Below, piece by piece: positions 1-11,010 of a stretch of 64,000 nt of DNA. Source of the DNA: Mycocentrospora acerina (taxonomy: Eukaryota; Ascomycota; Dothideomycetes; Pleosporales). Within the stretch, counting starts at the first letter, position 1. Every line of letters starts with the position of its first letter. Under the pieces are notes generated by a model. The model saw nothing but the letters and a program-made list of their open reading frames with translations. It had not been told where the DNA came from and searched no databases. Location of the stretch: positions 1,178,001-1,242,000 of the forward strand of contig JAKUHH010000177.1 in NCBI GenBank assembly GCA_022701365.1, given 5' to 3'. Position numbers and translations under genes: made by a program.

Positions 1-885
1 ACGATGTGTGCGGAGTGTGTTGGTACGGATGACAATGGGACGGGGTGTCTCGTTGGCCTCGAAGAAAGCAAATGCTTCACGAGCAGGGAACAGGTTGAGC
101 AACTTGTCAGCAAGGAACTCGGAGTAGCCGTAGTAGGCGCAGAGGTCCTTTAGCATCTGCGCACGGTACTCTGCCCTCGACCTGCCCTCCTCGCCGAGGT
201 TCTTGAAGTCGTCGAGCACGCGCACCGTGTCGTTTAGTCTTGTGCGCAGAAGCTGCACGTCCTGGGTGACAAGGTTTGTGATGGGGCGGCCCTCGTCGTC
301 CTCGTCGTCCAGGATCTTGGGCCGCTCGCCAGCAATGTTGGTGTGCATGTTCGCCTCCTCGAGTTCGGCTGCAGCCTCTGCATCCTCAATCGCCTTTTGC
401 ATGTCCAGCTTCCGCGACAGACCCTCGATGTTGGCCGCCGTCAGCTTCTCCTCGACATCGTCCTCGTCCTCGTCGTCGGACCACATGCCCGTCCTCTTGA
501 TCTCCGTGTCCGAGTCGTCGACAAGCTCCGAGTCCGAGTCGCCAAACTCGTCGTCCTCGGAAGCGCTGCCCAGCGCATCGAGCCCCGTGACGTTGATGTC
601 GTCCATGACGTCCGAGTCGTCCAGGATGGAGTCGTCGTCGTCCGAGGGCGGCTGCGGCGCGGCCTTCTTCGCCGGCTTGGTCTTGGGCTTGCTCCTTCCA
701 TTGACGGCAGCACCTGCAGCAGCCTTCTTGGGCGGTGGTTGTGTCTTGGCCTTGCTGTCGGTCCTCCTCTTCTTTCCGCGCTCCTGCACAGGCGCCGGCG
801 GTGCGTCCTTTCGTTTGCGCGTGACAAGCGACTCGTCCAATGGGCCCGGCGGGCCCTGCTTCTTCATGCGACGTCCCACACCCAT
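1..885 (-). CDS. NOP2: NOP2-type 25S rRNA cytosine-C5 methyltransferase, N-terminal part (cut by window edge)
   Basis: The frame opens at ATG 885 on the minus strand and runs without a stop to base 1, giving about 295 residues of an N-terminus. The first 60 residues are rich in Lys/Arg/Pro/Ala with nuclear-localisation-like basic runs, followed by acidic stretches (SDDDDSILDDSD, SDDEDEDDVEEN). A conserved block follows: GRPITNLVTQDVQLLRTRL, then LKDLCAYYGYSEFLADKLL, FPAREAFAFFEANETPRP and VIRTNTLRT, which match the region just before the SAM-binding domain of NOP2. In yeast, Nop2 acts in the nucleolus in 60S ribosome assembly and methylates 25S rRNA; this role is inferred from the family. The catalytic Cys motifs lie beyond the left edge. 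Its start is 281 bp from the start of GET5, implying a shared divergent promoter. Confidence 0.9.
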   Translation of the reverse strand, partial: MGVGRRMKKQGPPGPLDESLVTRKRKDAPPAPVQERGKKRRTDSKAKTQPPPKKAAAGAAVNGRSKPKTKPAKKAAPQPPSDDDDSILDDSDVMDDINVTGLDALGSASEDDEFGDSDSELVDDSDTEIKRTGMWSDDEDEDDVEEKLTAANIEGLSRKLDMQKAIEDAEAAAELEEANMHTNIAGERPKILDDEDDEGRPITNLVTQDVQLLRTRLNDTVRVLDDFKNLGEEGRSRAEYRAQMLKDLCAYYGYSEFLADKLLNLFPAREAFAFFEANETPRPIVIRTNTLRTHR

Positions 886-1166
886 GTTTGGCAGTAGAGG
901 AGCGAGAAAGGTGGTGTTGTGGTGGGCAAGGAAAAAGTGCGGGTGTTGCTGTCTGCGCGTGCCCTTGACGTTCTCGAACTTTTTCCGCGCTTCCCAAATT
1001 TCGGCTCACCGCCTTCGCCTTCGGGCCTAGCGTTCTGCCGCCCGCCCCGCTGTTCCACCCACCAGCCAAACAGCACCAGTCGTCATTGCCAGTCGACGCG
1101 AGCTCTCCCAGACACGCACCCAACCCTCGGCCCTCGACCACGCACACCGCGCAAACACACGACGCA

Positions 1167-1986
1167 ATGTCCGAACTCCTCTTCTGCAGATCCTTCCTCT
1201 CGGCGCTCGATGCGCGCCCAGTCAAGCTCCCCTCGGACCACATCGCAGATGCGCGACAATATCCCGCCCAAGGCGCCGTACGTCCCCCTCCTTCTTCCAG
1301 CACACATGCACGCACACAAGACCACAACCCTGCCCCTCCCGCCACTCCCCCCAATTAATAACGAAAAATTCATACACGCAACTAACCTTACCCGCCAGAT
1401 CACACTCCCCCGCCTCCCCGCGCCACACCCCCCACGCCCCGCCCCAAAAACATCCACCACCTCCACCCTCCTCACCCTCACCCTCAAGCCCATGAAGCCC
1501 GCACACCCCACCCTGCCCTTCCCCTCCGTCGACGCCGCAAAGACTTCCATCTTCGACCTGAAAACGCACTACGCGACATCGACCTCCATCCCCGCGTCCA
1601 AGATCAAAATCCTGTACAAGAAGAAGCCTGTGCCAGACAGCAAGACGGTAGCCGAGGTGCTCGGCGGCGATGCAGGCCCAGATGTCGAGTTTGGCGTCAT
1701 GGTCATGGGGGGCGCGGTTGCCGGGGGTGCGACGCCTGTGCAGAGTCCGCCAGCGAGTGCGCCAACAGAGGCTGAGAAGGGGTTGGTAGATACTGGCGCT
1801 GGCGCTGGCGCTGATGGCGCGAGTACTGGGGGAGCAGCTGCTGTGGGGCCAAGTGGGAAGGAGCTTGTGTCTACGGATGCGTTCTGGAGTGATCTGCACA
1901 ACTTTATTTTGCAGAGGATAAAGGACGAAGCTGAGGGGGAAAGGCTGGTGGGAGTGTTCAAAGCTGCTTGGGAACAGAGCAAGTAG
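1167..1986 (+). CDS. GET5: GET5/Mdy2-like ubiquitin-like protein of the GET pathway
   Basis: Two exons, 1167-1277 and 1399-1986; the intron (1278-1398, GTACGT...CCAG, branch-like ACTAAC at 1381) is phase 0; 232 aa. Residues 1-50 carry a FCRSFLSALDARP-type segment as in the Get4-binding N-terminus of Get5. A ubiquitin-like fold follows (about 55-130, with IFDLKTHYATSTSIPASKIK and ILYKKKPVPD). Then comes a Gly/Ala/Thr linker and a C-terminal helix block (FWSDLHNFILQRIKDEAEGE and FKAAWEQSK) like the Get5 homodimerisation domain. In yeast, Get4-Get5 hand tail-anchored membrane proteins from Sgt2 to Get3; I infer the same cytosolic role. The domain order supports GET5 over a generic ubiquitin-like protein. 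Confidence 0.85.
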
Positions 1987-2421
1987 TTGCATGCTTGCCG
2001 CATAAACGCATGCAAGTATGTATGCATGCATGCATGCACGCATGTGGAGAGCTCAAAGGAATACAAAATACAAGGGTACAACCCAACACACGCACATGTC
2101 AGCACTTTGGTCTCTGCAAAGCCGTCCAATTGCGACAAAGTTCAACTCATAAATCCAGTCTATCGTCCATTACGAGGCATATGTGCAGCCCGAAAATGGC
2201 AAATTAGAACCGGCTAGCAATTGTCGCCACTTCTGTGTTTTCCCCTATCCATTCCACGTCCCCCCGGTCCATGTCCACGCCCACCATCACCATTTCCATC
2301 TCTCCATCGCAGCCAAAAGAAGACTGAGCTCGTTTCATCGTGTCCTGGCTAGAAACCAAATCAAATCCGCGCGCAAATCGACAGACAACCAGAGAAGGAT
2401 ATCACACAAGCAAGAGCGCAT
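1987..2421. other. 3'-flank between convergent GET5 and cofilin genes
   Basis: About 435 bp between two convergent stop codons. It holds a short ATGC-rich repeat (tgcatgcatgcatgcacgcatg, about 2022-2044) that is self-complementary, otherwise unremarkable 3' flank. No coding frame of interest. Confidence 0.6.
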
Positions 2422-3141
2422 TTAGCGGCCCTTGGAGGCAATGTTCTTGACATTATCCCACTCAATGTCGTCAGGGTCGTTGGCCTGAATATCAGCCGCG
2501 AGACCGTTGAGGGAGCGCTTGATGGCCTCCTTGGACGACGAGTACATCATCTTGGGCTAATCACAAGTCAGCACCCTGTTTACCCCAATGCACCTCGTCC
2601 TCTCCCAATAGAACAAAATCACTTACGTATACCGACATGTCATCTGGCGCCCAGCTGATAAACGTAATCTTGCTCCTGCTGCCCTCTCCATTCTCAAGCT
2701 CATACGAGACGTCGTATACGGCATAGCGGCCGCCCATGCCCTCCTTGCCACGGCGGTCCTTGCTCTTGGCGTTGATCAGCTTCTCGCGGAAAGTTTTGTA
2801 GTCGCCATCTTTGGAAGACTCTTCCACAACAATCTCCTTCCAATCGTCGCTGATCTTGAAGATTATCCACTTGGTCGACTTGCCCAGCTTCAGCTCGTTG
2901 AAGGTAGAAATGCACTCGGGCGCGACGGAGACACTGCCATGCACATTAGCAACTGAGTGCGTTTCATGGCCACAATGTTGTTTGGGCGTGACGTGGGTGA
3001 TGGCGGTGGTGCATGTGCGGGGAGATTGCGAGGCTGCTGTCAAATGTCAGGTAGCAGAACGTACCCGGATTGAGCCTAAACCACGCCATGGTTAGCACTG
3101 CTTCATACCAACTGTCTCGCTCCTCTCTGCCTACTCACCAT
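2422..3141 (-). CDS. COF1: Cofilin (ADF/cofilin actin-severing protein)
   Basis: Four coding exons on the minus strand: 3139-3141 (only the ATG), 3065-3075 (11 nt), 2627-2933 and 2422-2556; introns of 63, 131 and 70 bp with GTGAGT, GTACGT and GTAAGT donors; 151 aa. The reconstructed N-terminus MAQSGVSVAPECISTFNEL is the classical cofilin start. ELKLGKSTKWIIFKISDD, YAVYDVSYELENGEGSRSK and FISWAPDD follow, then the actin-binding long helix with MMYSSSKEAIKRSLNGL. Cofilin severs and depolymerises F-actin in the cytoplasm; the Ser near the N-terminus is the usual regulatory phosphosite in animals. The loop before YAVYD is longer and more basic (SKDRRGKEGMGGR) than in yeast. The assignment is firm; the tiny exons rest on frame, splice consensus and protein conservation. 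Confidence 0.93.
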
Positions 3142-3858
3142 AGTGTCTTGTGTATAGTGTAGGGGGTGTTGGACAGATAACGAGCCACGGGGCGTTTAAT
3201 TAGTACTGTGTTGCTTGTCAGCGTCGTCATCGGCCAGGCACCACAGTGCAATCCTCCATGGATGCCTAGTAGCTGACGAGTGTAGCTTACGTCGATTATC
3301 TACGTCTGGGGTCGCGTGCAATAAAAGTGCCGAGGGATGCGCTGAGGTGGAGGAGGTGAGGTTGTTGAGCTGGTGGGTTTTGAGCAAGGATTGGTGGGGC
3401 AGCAGTGGGTTGACGCGGGCAGACGGCAAAGGCGCCAGAGCAACCAAAACCCAAACCAAACCCAACTCCAAAGGCTAGCCAAGCCTCCACCGCCTTTCGC
3501 TTTCATACCTTGAAGCCTTCATCACTTGCATTAAGATGATCAAATCTATGAGTTACATAATTCGTCTGAACTGATATACACTTTTTTAAATCGCTTTTAC
3601 ACTCGTTTGACCCGTGAGCCTTTCTAGATACACATGATATCGTACAACGGAACCCAAAACATCTATGATAATGCTACACTTTTCAAACGGCAGACGTAAA
3701 CACCGAGGAAAAAAAAGATGAGCGGAGTACCAACCCAATATCTTGTACACGCACCATGCGCCGGGAAAGACGAGAGCACTAAAAGAGAGTTTAGAGAATT
3801 GGGGTATAAGAAAAATGAAATCAGGGCGTTAGAGCTTCATTTACCGTCGTTTGCTCGC
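3142..3858. other. Gene-free stretch between HSP60 3' end and cofilin 5' end
   Basis: About 720 bp, both flanking genes on the minus strand: the 5' flank of cofilin and the 3' flank of HSP60. Short open frames here overlap on both strands, lack codon character and match nothing I know. No repeat or RNA gene seen. Confidence 0.55.
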
Positions 3859-4335
3859 TTAAAACATGCCGGGCATGCCACCACCCATACCGCCGCCCAT
3901 TCCACCCATAGGTGGGCCACCAGACTTCTCCTCGGGCGCCTCAACAATGGCAACCTCGGTGGTACCAAGGAGCGAAGCAACACCGCTGGCATCAACAAGA
4001 GCGGTACGGACAACCTTGAAGGGGTCGAGAATACCAGCCGCGATCATGTCGACATACTCGCCCTTGGCGCTGTTGAATCCCTTGTTGAAGTCGCTGCCAA
4101 ACTCGTCCATGAGCTTGCCAACAACGACGGAACCTTCGGCACCAGCATTCTCAACAATCTTGCGGGCAGGGTGGGTGATGGCGTTCTTGACAATGGTAAT
4201 ACCGAGCTGCTGGTCAAAGTTGGCAGCCTTAACCGATCCAAGAGCATTGGCAGAGGCCTTGAGCAGGGCAGTTCCACCACCGGGGAGGATACCCTCCTCA
4301 ACGGCAGCGCGCGTGGCGTTGAGTGCGTCGACAAT

Positions 4336-4366
<31 letters not shown>

Positions 4367-5743
4367 GAAGCACCTCCGACCTTGATGACGGCAACACCGC
4401 CAGAGAGCTTGGCAAGACGCTCCTGGAGCTTCTCCTTCTCATACTCAGAAGTGGTTGGGTCAGCGATGACGCCACGGATCTGCTCGCAACGCTGGGCGAC
4501 AGCGTCCTTGCTGCCCTCACCGTTGAGAATGACAGTGTCCTCCTTAGTGATGGTGATGGAACCGGTGGAACCGAGCATGTCGGGGGTGGCCTTCTCAAGC
4601 TTGATGTCAAGGTCGTCGCTGAAGACGGTACCGTTGGTCAAGACAGCAAGATCTCCGAGGATGGACTTCCTGTTGTCGCCAAAGCCAGGGGCCTTGACAG
4701 CGGCAACCTGGAGCTGGCCACGGAGCTTGTTGAGAATGCAGACAGCAAGAGCCTCACCGTCGATATCCTCAGCAATGATGACGAGAGGTCGGCGGAGCTG
4801 CTGGGATGCCTCGAGAGCGGGGACAATGTCCTGGACGGCAGAGATCTTCCTCTCAGAGAGAAGGATCAAGGGCTTCTCGAACTCGACCTTCTGGGACTTG
4901 GCATCGGTGATGAAGTAAGGGGAGATGTAGCCGCGGTCGAACTTCATACCCTCGGTGACCTCGAGCTCGTCCTCGATGGTCTTGCCCTCCTTGACAGTGA
5001 TGACCCCCTCCTTTCCAACCTTCTCCATAGCGTTAGACAGAAGCTTGCCAATGTGGGTGTCACCGTTGGCAGAGATGGTGGCGACCTGGGAAATCTCCTC
5101 GCTGGTGGTAATGTCCCTCTTGTGTGCGCGCAAGTATTCGACAACAGCCTCAACAGCGGCCTGGGTTCCGCGCCTGAGGTCCATAGGGTTGCAGCCAGCG
5201 GCGACGTTCTTGACCGTCTCGGAGAAAATGGCGCGGGCAAGAACGGTAGCGGTGGTGGTACCGTCACCAGCAGCCTCATTGGTCTTGGAAGCGACATCCT
5301 GGAGAAGACGAGCACCGAGGTTCTCGAACTTGTCCTCGAGGGTGATGGCCTTGGAAACAGTTACACCGTCTGGAGACATGTTAGTGGGGTATTTCAAGGG
5401 TATTTGAAGGGCGTTGCTAGTTAGGACACGCACCCTTGGTGATCTTGGGCGAGCCATAGCTGGATTCGATCAATACATTGCGACCCTTGGGACCCAGTGT
5501 TGTCGACACAGCCCTTGCAATTGTGTCGACACCCTTCAGCAGTGATGCACGCGCCTCAACGCCGAACTTGAGCTCCTACAACCAATGTCAGTCCTGAAAA
5601 CCTATGCATGGCAAGTGCATATGAAACAAGTGACGTACCTTGTGGGCGAACCTCTGCTGCTGGAGGCTGTAGCTGGTTGACCTCAGCTTGGAGCTTGAGT
5701 TCAAGGCGGAAGTCCGCGCTCGGGAAGCGAAAGCTCTCTGCAT
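3859..5743 (-). CDS. HSP60: Mitochondrial chaperonin HSP60 (group I chaperonin)
   Basis: Three exons: 5639-5743, 5434-5575 and 3859-5369; introns of 63 and 64 bp; 585 aa, the usual length for fungal Hsp60. Residues 1-35 form an Arg/Ser-rich presequence ending near QQQRFAHK, typical for import into the mitochondrial matrix. The mature part begins ELKFGVEARASLLKGVD, then TLGPKGRNVLIESSYGSPKI, the ATP-site motif GDGTTTATVLAR, the apical domain, and a C-terminal GGM-rich tail (GGMGGGMGGGMPGMF). It folds imported matrix proteins as a ring with Hsp10. Codon use is strongly biased, as in highly expressed genes, which also leaves a 568-codon antisense open frame that I consider non-coding. The 5' flank probably carries heat-shock control, but I did not identify perfect HSE arrays. 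Confidence 0.97.
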
Positions 5744-6368
5744 TGTGCGAAAACGGAATGTGTGTGTGAAAGAACAGAAGTTCAAGCTGTGCTCCGATAC
5801 TCCAACTCAATGCAAGATGACGGAAGGAGGGGTGATGGAGTTTACAGGGAGAGGATTGCGGAGGTGGTGATGAAGGTTCGGATTTTTTGTGGACAATTCG
5901 AGAATCCAACATCGGTATGCCAAGATCTACAACCTCGGCCTTAATTCCGGTTGGTCCGTCAACGCGGGCTCTCGAACATTCTACATCTCGACTCTGCACT
6001 TCACACCAGTACCCCGCCAGCTATTGTGAATCTTCCTGCCTATGAACACGATGTTTAGACAGTCATGTACAGCTAAAACCGTGAGCTCTTTCTAGCGACA
6101 TGCAAGTTTGGCCAGTTTCCGCGTATACCGCACGCTGTTGCACACAGTGAGCCAGCAGCGATCATGATTTCAAAGCACTCGTACTAGACGCTTTGAGTGA
6201 TTCAAGTTACTGCGCACCAGATGTGTGTGAAGGTAGGATCACATTACAAGGAAATCAAATTGGTATATCAACTACATCTTCGCCTAGAGGTGTTCTCCCA
6301 GAAAAGGAGCGTGCGAGTCACGAGTTGTCGTCGTCACTAAGCATTTGATTCGCCACGCCAGACCTCTC
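5744..6368. other. HSP60 upstream region and 3' flank of the CFEM-like gene
   Basis: About 625 bp between two minus-strand genes: the promoter of HSP60 plus the 3' end of the secreted-protein gene. I see no additional frame with coding character. Confidence 0.5.
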
Positions 6369-7035
6369 CTACAACATGCCGAGTACGAAACCCAACGCTC
6401 CGACTCCGATTGCGGCAGCAGCTGTCGGTGCAGGAGCAACGTTACCTGCTCCCTGTGCAGCTGTGGTGGCAGGAGCAACAGAAGTAGTAATTACGACACC
6501 ACTAGCAGTCGTTGTGGTAGCAGCACCAGAAACAGAGCGGGAAGCGGACGCCGCAGAAGAAGCGGCGGAGCCAATCGAAGAGGCGATCGAGCTAGCAGAG
6601 GCGGAGTTGTAGGTTGTAGTGCTAAAGTTGCAGCGGGTGAGGACTTCACGGACGTCTGAATCGTGTTAGAAGGATGAAGTTGAGTTTTAATTTGTTGAAT
6701 GTTTACCGTTGTCATTGACCTGGTCATCATCATCGGTATCGGTATCGAACTGAGCTACACAGGCTTCGCAGGTGGGAACCAAAGTGTTTGCGTTCGTGGC
6801 ATTGCAGATGCACTGAAGCTCTGCGTTATCATCGTCTGGAGTCAAGAATATCAGCTTCAATCGGATTGTTGGCTAGGCAATTGCGATTACCATTCTGTTG
6901 ATCACACTGTTGAGAGATTCTGACCACTTCGGCGCAAACCGTAGTGCACTGAGAAGGGATATCGTCCTGGCTGATGTCCTGGGCAGCAACAGCAGCAGTA
7001 AGAGCAGCAACGAGGGCAAGCTTCTGGAAGAGCAT
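6369..7035 (-). CDS. CFEM-like eight-cysteine GPI-anchored secreted protein
   Basis: Exons 6891-7035, 6707-6835 and 6369-6655; introns of 55 and 51 bp; 186 aa. Residues 1-18 (MLFQKLALVAALTAAVAA) are a signal peptide with AxA cleavage. The mature protein starts QDISQDDIPSQC and holds eight cysteines (CTTVC, QQC, QCIC, TCEAC, TRC), close to the CFEM spacing although the third-fourth interval is Asp-rich. A Ser/Ala/Thr-rich stalk follows, likely O-glycosylated, then a hydrophobic tail (AAAAIGVGALGFVLGML) preceded by small residues, which fits a GPI-anchor signal. It is expected at the cell surface or wall; CFEM proteins take part in haem uptake, wall structure or host interaction, but nothing here decides which. 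The usual CFEM metal-binding Asp is not clearly in place, so 'CFEM-like' is the safe label. Confidence 0.8.
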
Positions 7036-9989
7036 GTTGTTTGTTTATTTGTTTATTCGAAATAATAAAAAAAGGTGGGGATTTGTTGTTTGGATAGTGT
7101 TGTGAGGCTTGAGTGGCAATTGTCGATGTGTTATTTCCCCCTGGCTGGTGATGGGTTGCTCTTTCACTTTATATCTCTACGACGATTCCGATCGACGCTT
7201 TCTTGAATTACAAAATCCAAGATTTGTCAAGGATGCACAAGAAGCATTGTCGTAGACGGACCGAGCGAAATGACGGTGCCGAGGAAACACTCATTCAATA
7301 GCAGAATTGTGTCTAACTCTAGAAACCGGCTGTTAAACGCTATGTCAAACTTTATCCAGTAAAAAGTCACGACCTACGTACACCAGCAAGAAAGCCTTGC
7401 ATACTCCAAGCCAAGCGTCGTCTTTCAAGACATCGTAGAACAGGTTCCTCCCAACGAATGCTGGTGTCTCATCGGCTTGGCGACGCAGCCAGCCGAGACC
7501 GCCAAGCACAACTTTCCGCGCGTCGATTCCATATAGTCTTGGGGAAATCTGGGGATTGGAGCATCCTGCTTGAGGGTAGTAAGGCTTGTGGGATACCTGA
7601 TGGAGCCGCGCAAGCTATTGCTGGGCGCAGATGTCTTGTATGTGCGAAGCCTCAAAGATTTACAGTCGCAAACGTCACAGACAGCCTGAACGATATAATT
7701 AGAACTTTAAGCACATGGAGGGCCGACTGTTTGTTTCAAGAATAGAACTTCTCCGCAATGTAGGAACGGGCCATCCAACAAAAGTTCTTTCTCGCGCGTT
7801 TGTGGAGAAGTCTTCGAGGCACAAGCTGCTCAGCTCATGGCTGCCATGAAAGAAGAAAGATCGATTTTTTCTACGTGTACCTGATTATTGCCGTGTATGC
7901 CATGTATCATAGAAGAAAAGTGTTGTCGAAAATATACTTCCGCTGATCACGGCCTTGCTACAGCCAAGAAAGAGATCTACACTAACTACCACTCAGCCAT
8001 CAACAGGTTATATGCACAGCCTCACCGACAACAACTAGAAGCTGACCCAACTTACGTACGAGCATATGATGGCCTTGTATTAATAAGTGGAGTTGGTAGT
8101 GAAGATGGCTATGAGTTGTGACACGATAGCCATGCTGTAGATGCCAAGGTGCTAGCTAGTCAAGGCATGCTACACTGTCATCGTGTCTCATATGCTGCTT
8201 ACAAAAAAACGGCGAAATACCACAAATTCTTCACTAATCATATGCTGTACATAGTAATCAAGTGGAGAATAAATATGATAACACCCGACCTTCGACCACT
8301 TTTGTCTCGGCACTTCAACCACGTAGATAGAAGTAAAACTTTTCATTTCATCATCTACTCCCCCAGAGGGATATTATGAAATTCTACAACATCTTCTATC
8401 CAATTTTATCACAGACTCATACAGTAACAACTAGTGTATGTACCATAATCAGTCACTGTCAGAACTGTGGGCTTGCATGTCTCGTTGTGGCACCGTCGGG
8501 ATACTCGGATCCCTAGCTTATCCCACCAGGAGCCAAGCAGGGTCATTTAGACCATTGTATGAATCCCCAGGGAGACGGAGAATCGACAGCCACCTTACAT
8601 GAGCTAATAATTAAGTCCTAGCAAGGAAGTAATAATTTGTCAATCTAAGACCTGTAATACGCTCTTACTAGCCTTCACTGACTCTTTGAATGATAATTTA
8701 GTCTGAATCATGATTTCTTTCAGTTAATACATCGCATTTTAGGTTCAGTGGTAGCTTAGATGTAGGACAGTTGTAGAATATGCATTGGCGTTGACTCTAT
8801 TCTTCGTCGCAAAATAGCATTGTTTCAGGATACCCTCCTGGCGATAGCTGACGACTTATTGTGCGCTTGCATTTTCTATTCTATTACGTACTTCGCTTTC
8901 CGGTCACCGTTTATTAGCTACCCAGGTTCTTGCTATTACGGAGATGCTTGTTACAATACCAGTCAGGACACAGCTGTATCTCACTGTGCCATGAAAGCCA
9001 AGAACAAAGTATGATATAATATTTAATACAACATAAGACATAAAAGTATATATTCTCCGTGTGTACAAGCTAATCAGGCTCTGCTATACGTCAGGTAGAC
9101 AAATCCTAACAGTAACGAATCTTTATTATAGTTTTCACTTTCAAAACAATCTTAAAACATGGCTGTTGAGTAAAAGTACATCAGTCTACCAGTATCACGG
9201 CTAGAGATCAATTGGTTTTTTGTTGTGACAGTATCTTTCATCGTGGGCAAACCTAAAGATGACGTTCTCTGGGTTTCTTCTGGAGCTCGTGGCGCTGTCT
9301 ACTGGTCTTGACTTCACCATCTCCCTTCTCGCTTTAATTCAACAAACCTAGTGCTCCTTAGTATACCAGGATGCCAATTGGATAGTATTGGCCTTATAAA
9401 TTTAGATGTGTTGTGGTGAGATTCTCTTAAACTGAGAGGTTCAGTGTATAAAATGTTACGTTGGTCAACTTGAATTAGGAGATGATCTTCGTTAATACTT
9501 TCGTACATGGGCTCAATTAATCTTTGAAATAAGAGTACACGATACCAAAAACAAGCTAATTTCCTCCATAAATCTGTGGAGTTTAATCCTGAGATATTGA
9601 TATGGAGTGCTTACTGACTTTATTTTAGGCTTTAAGCCGTGTACACTGTAGAGGTATTCAACCTAACCAGGTGTTCTGAGTGAACTTAGAATGTTTCCAC
9701 AATCCCTTGAATTTTGTTTAGCAAGGTCAATAAATTATTGTAACTAGAGTATGAACTACATTCTCTACAATTGTAATGATTAATTTCATCCGTGAAGGTC
9801 CAAACAGAGCTGGATCGTTACTGTCGTCAACGTCAGAGTGTGAAATAACCATACAGCAGTTCACAGGACCAAATTTCCTACCACTGTATAAATGACTCGT
9901 AGACCTATTTACCCTACCCTAACTATCTTCCACTAGTATAGCATCGAGAAACTCAGTCCTTGACGTATATCTCACCACTTGCGAACAAA
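7036..9989. other. AT-rich gene-free stretch, probable decayed sequence
   Basis: About 2.95 kb. The first few hundred bases are the promoter of the secreted-protein gene, with an AT-rich leader. The rest is AT-richer than the flanks, with many stops in all frames and only short unmatched frames (largest 95 codons, 7458-7745, open on both strands). A 15-mer at 9200-9214 recurs at 14063-14077. The whole reads as eroded, possibly repeat-derived DNA. Confidence 0.45.
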
Positions 9990-10724
9990 ATGCCCACACT
10001 TTCCGATCATGAAAATAAAGCGTTTCTCGATTGGCTCACCTCCAACGTCACTCCTGTAGAGTTCCATGAAATCAATCGCGATGACCGTCGAGGCCGTGCT
10101 GTTGTCCGGCATCTCAACGATGGCACACTCCCTTCGTTTAGAGACCAAGATCCTGAGGAAGCACAGCAACGTGCAATGCTAATTTGTGAACCCGGCGAGG
10201 AAATGTTTGTTCATCATTTTAGTACACCAGCACGAATGATGTATAATGGTAAAGTAAACGGACAAGATTATTGGGAGTACATTCCAGAGAGACTGGGCTG
10301 GCTCTCAAAGGATCAGATAGAAAATCAGAGAAGAGAACGCCATCGTGGCATTCTGCTACAGCTTGCAGGATTTGGACATTGTGGAACTATGGAAATTAGG
10401 CGGGGTAGTGGTGGATACTCTGCGAGTGGGGGTGGAGGCTTCCCGGCTCAACAGACGGCGATGCAATCGCCAAAACCTTCCAACGTTCGACACGACTTGA
10501 CTGCTACTAAGCAGATGGAAAAAGACGGCAAACGAAGCGACAAAAACATAAGTTTTAAGAGTGTGCCTAAGCCACAACACTCTCGCCTACTTGATCCATC
10601 GGTAAAGATATCTAGAGATGTGATTTCGATTCGGCACTTTGGGAGAGAAGATGACCCAGAAGCGAATCTGCGGCAATTAGCAGCGATTAGCAGAATGAAA
10701 AAGAAAGGTAACAAGAGGCATTGA
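9990..10724 (+). CDS. Unknown conserved-looking protein, single exon
   Basis: An intronless frame of 244 codons starting at ATG 9990; in-frame codons upstream to 9960 lack an ATG. The protein starts MPTLSDHENKAFLDWL and is hydrophilic, without signal peptide or membrane segment. The first 120 residues look like a compact domain (FLDWLTSNVTPVEFHEI, EPGEEMFVHHFSTPARMMYN, YWEYIPERLGWLSKDQI). A Gly/Ser-rich linker and a basic low-complexity tail (KMEKDGKRSDK, ISRMKKKGNKRH) follow, suggesting a nuclear protein. I do not recognise the family. Codon-position bias and the absence of stops in an AT-rich region full of stops argue that it is real. It is convergent with the next gene (stop-to-stop 286 bp). 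Confidence 0.65.
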   Translation: MPTLSDHENKAFLDWLTSNVTPVEFHEINRDDRRGRAVVRHLNDGTLPSFRDQDPEEAQQRAMLICEPGEEMFVHHFSTPARMMYNGKVNGQDYWEYIPERLGWLSKDQIENQRRERHRGILLQLAGFGHCGTMEIRRGSGGYSASGGGGFPAQQTAMQSPKPSNVRHDLTATKQMEKDGKRSDKNISFKSVPKPQHSRLLDPSVKISRDVISIRHFGREDDPEANLRQLAAISRMKKKGNKRH

Positions 10725-11010
10725 ACTAGACCTTAACATTGATTCCATCTGTATATCTTAAATTAGCTATCTACCTTTTGTGGCCTACGATAAGTGTATC
10801 GTAAATCGTAATGAGGAAAATCGACTTAAAGAAAAAAGTAACTCCTGTTCCAACCACGTACTTTTGACGAAAATAACTCATTCGGAAAACTGTTCACCCA
10901 GTAACTTAGGTCCTCTGGAAAGAGCCACAAGGCCCACCTGTGATCAATTCCAGGCCTCAATTAGTGACCACACCCGCAAGTCTTGTAACCCACCGTATGC
11001 TGTGACTGGT

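Noticed and set aside
3718..5424. 568-codon open frame antisense to HSP60
   Set aside because: It mirrors the strong codon bias of HSP60. The translation is a Leu/Gly/Asp-rich sequence without domain character, and HSP60 on the other strand is certain.
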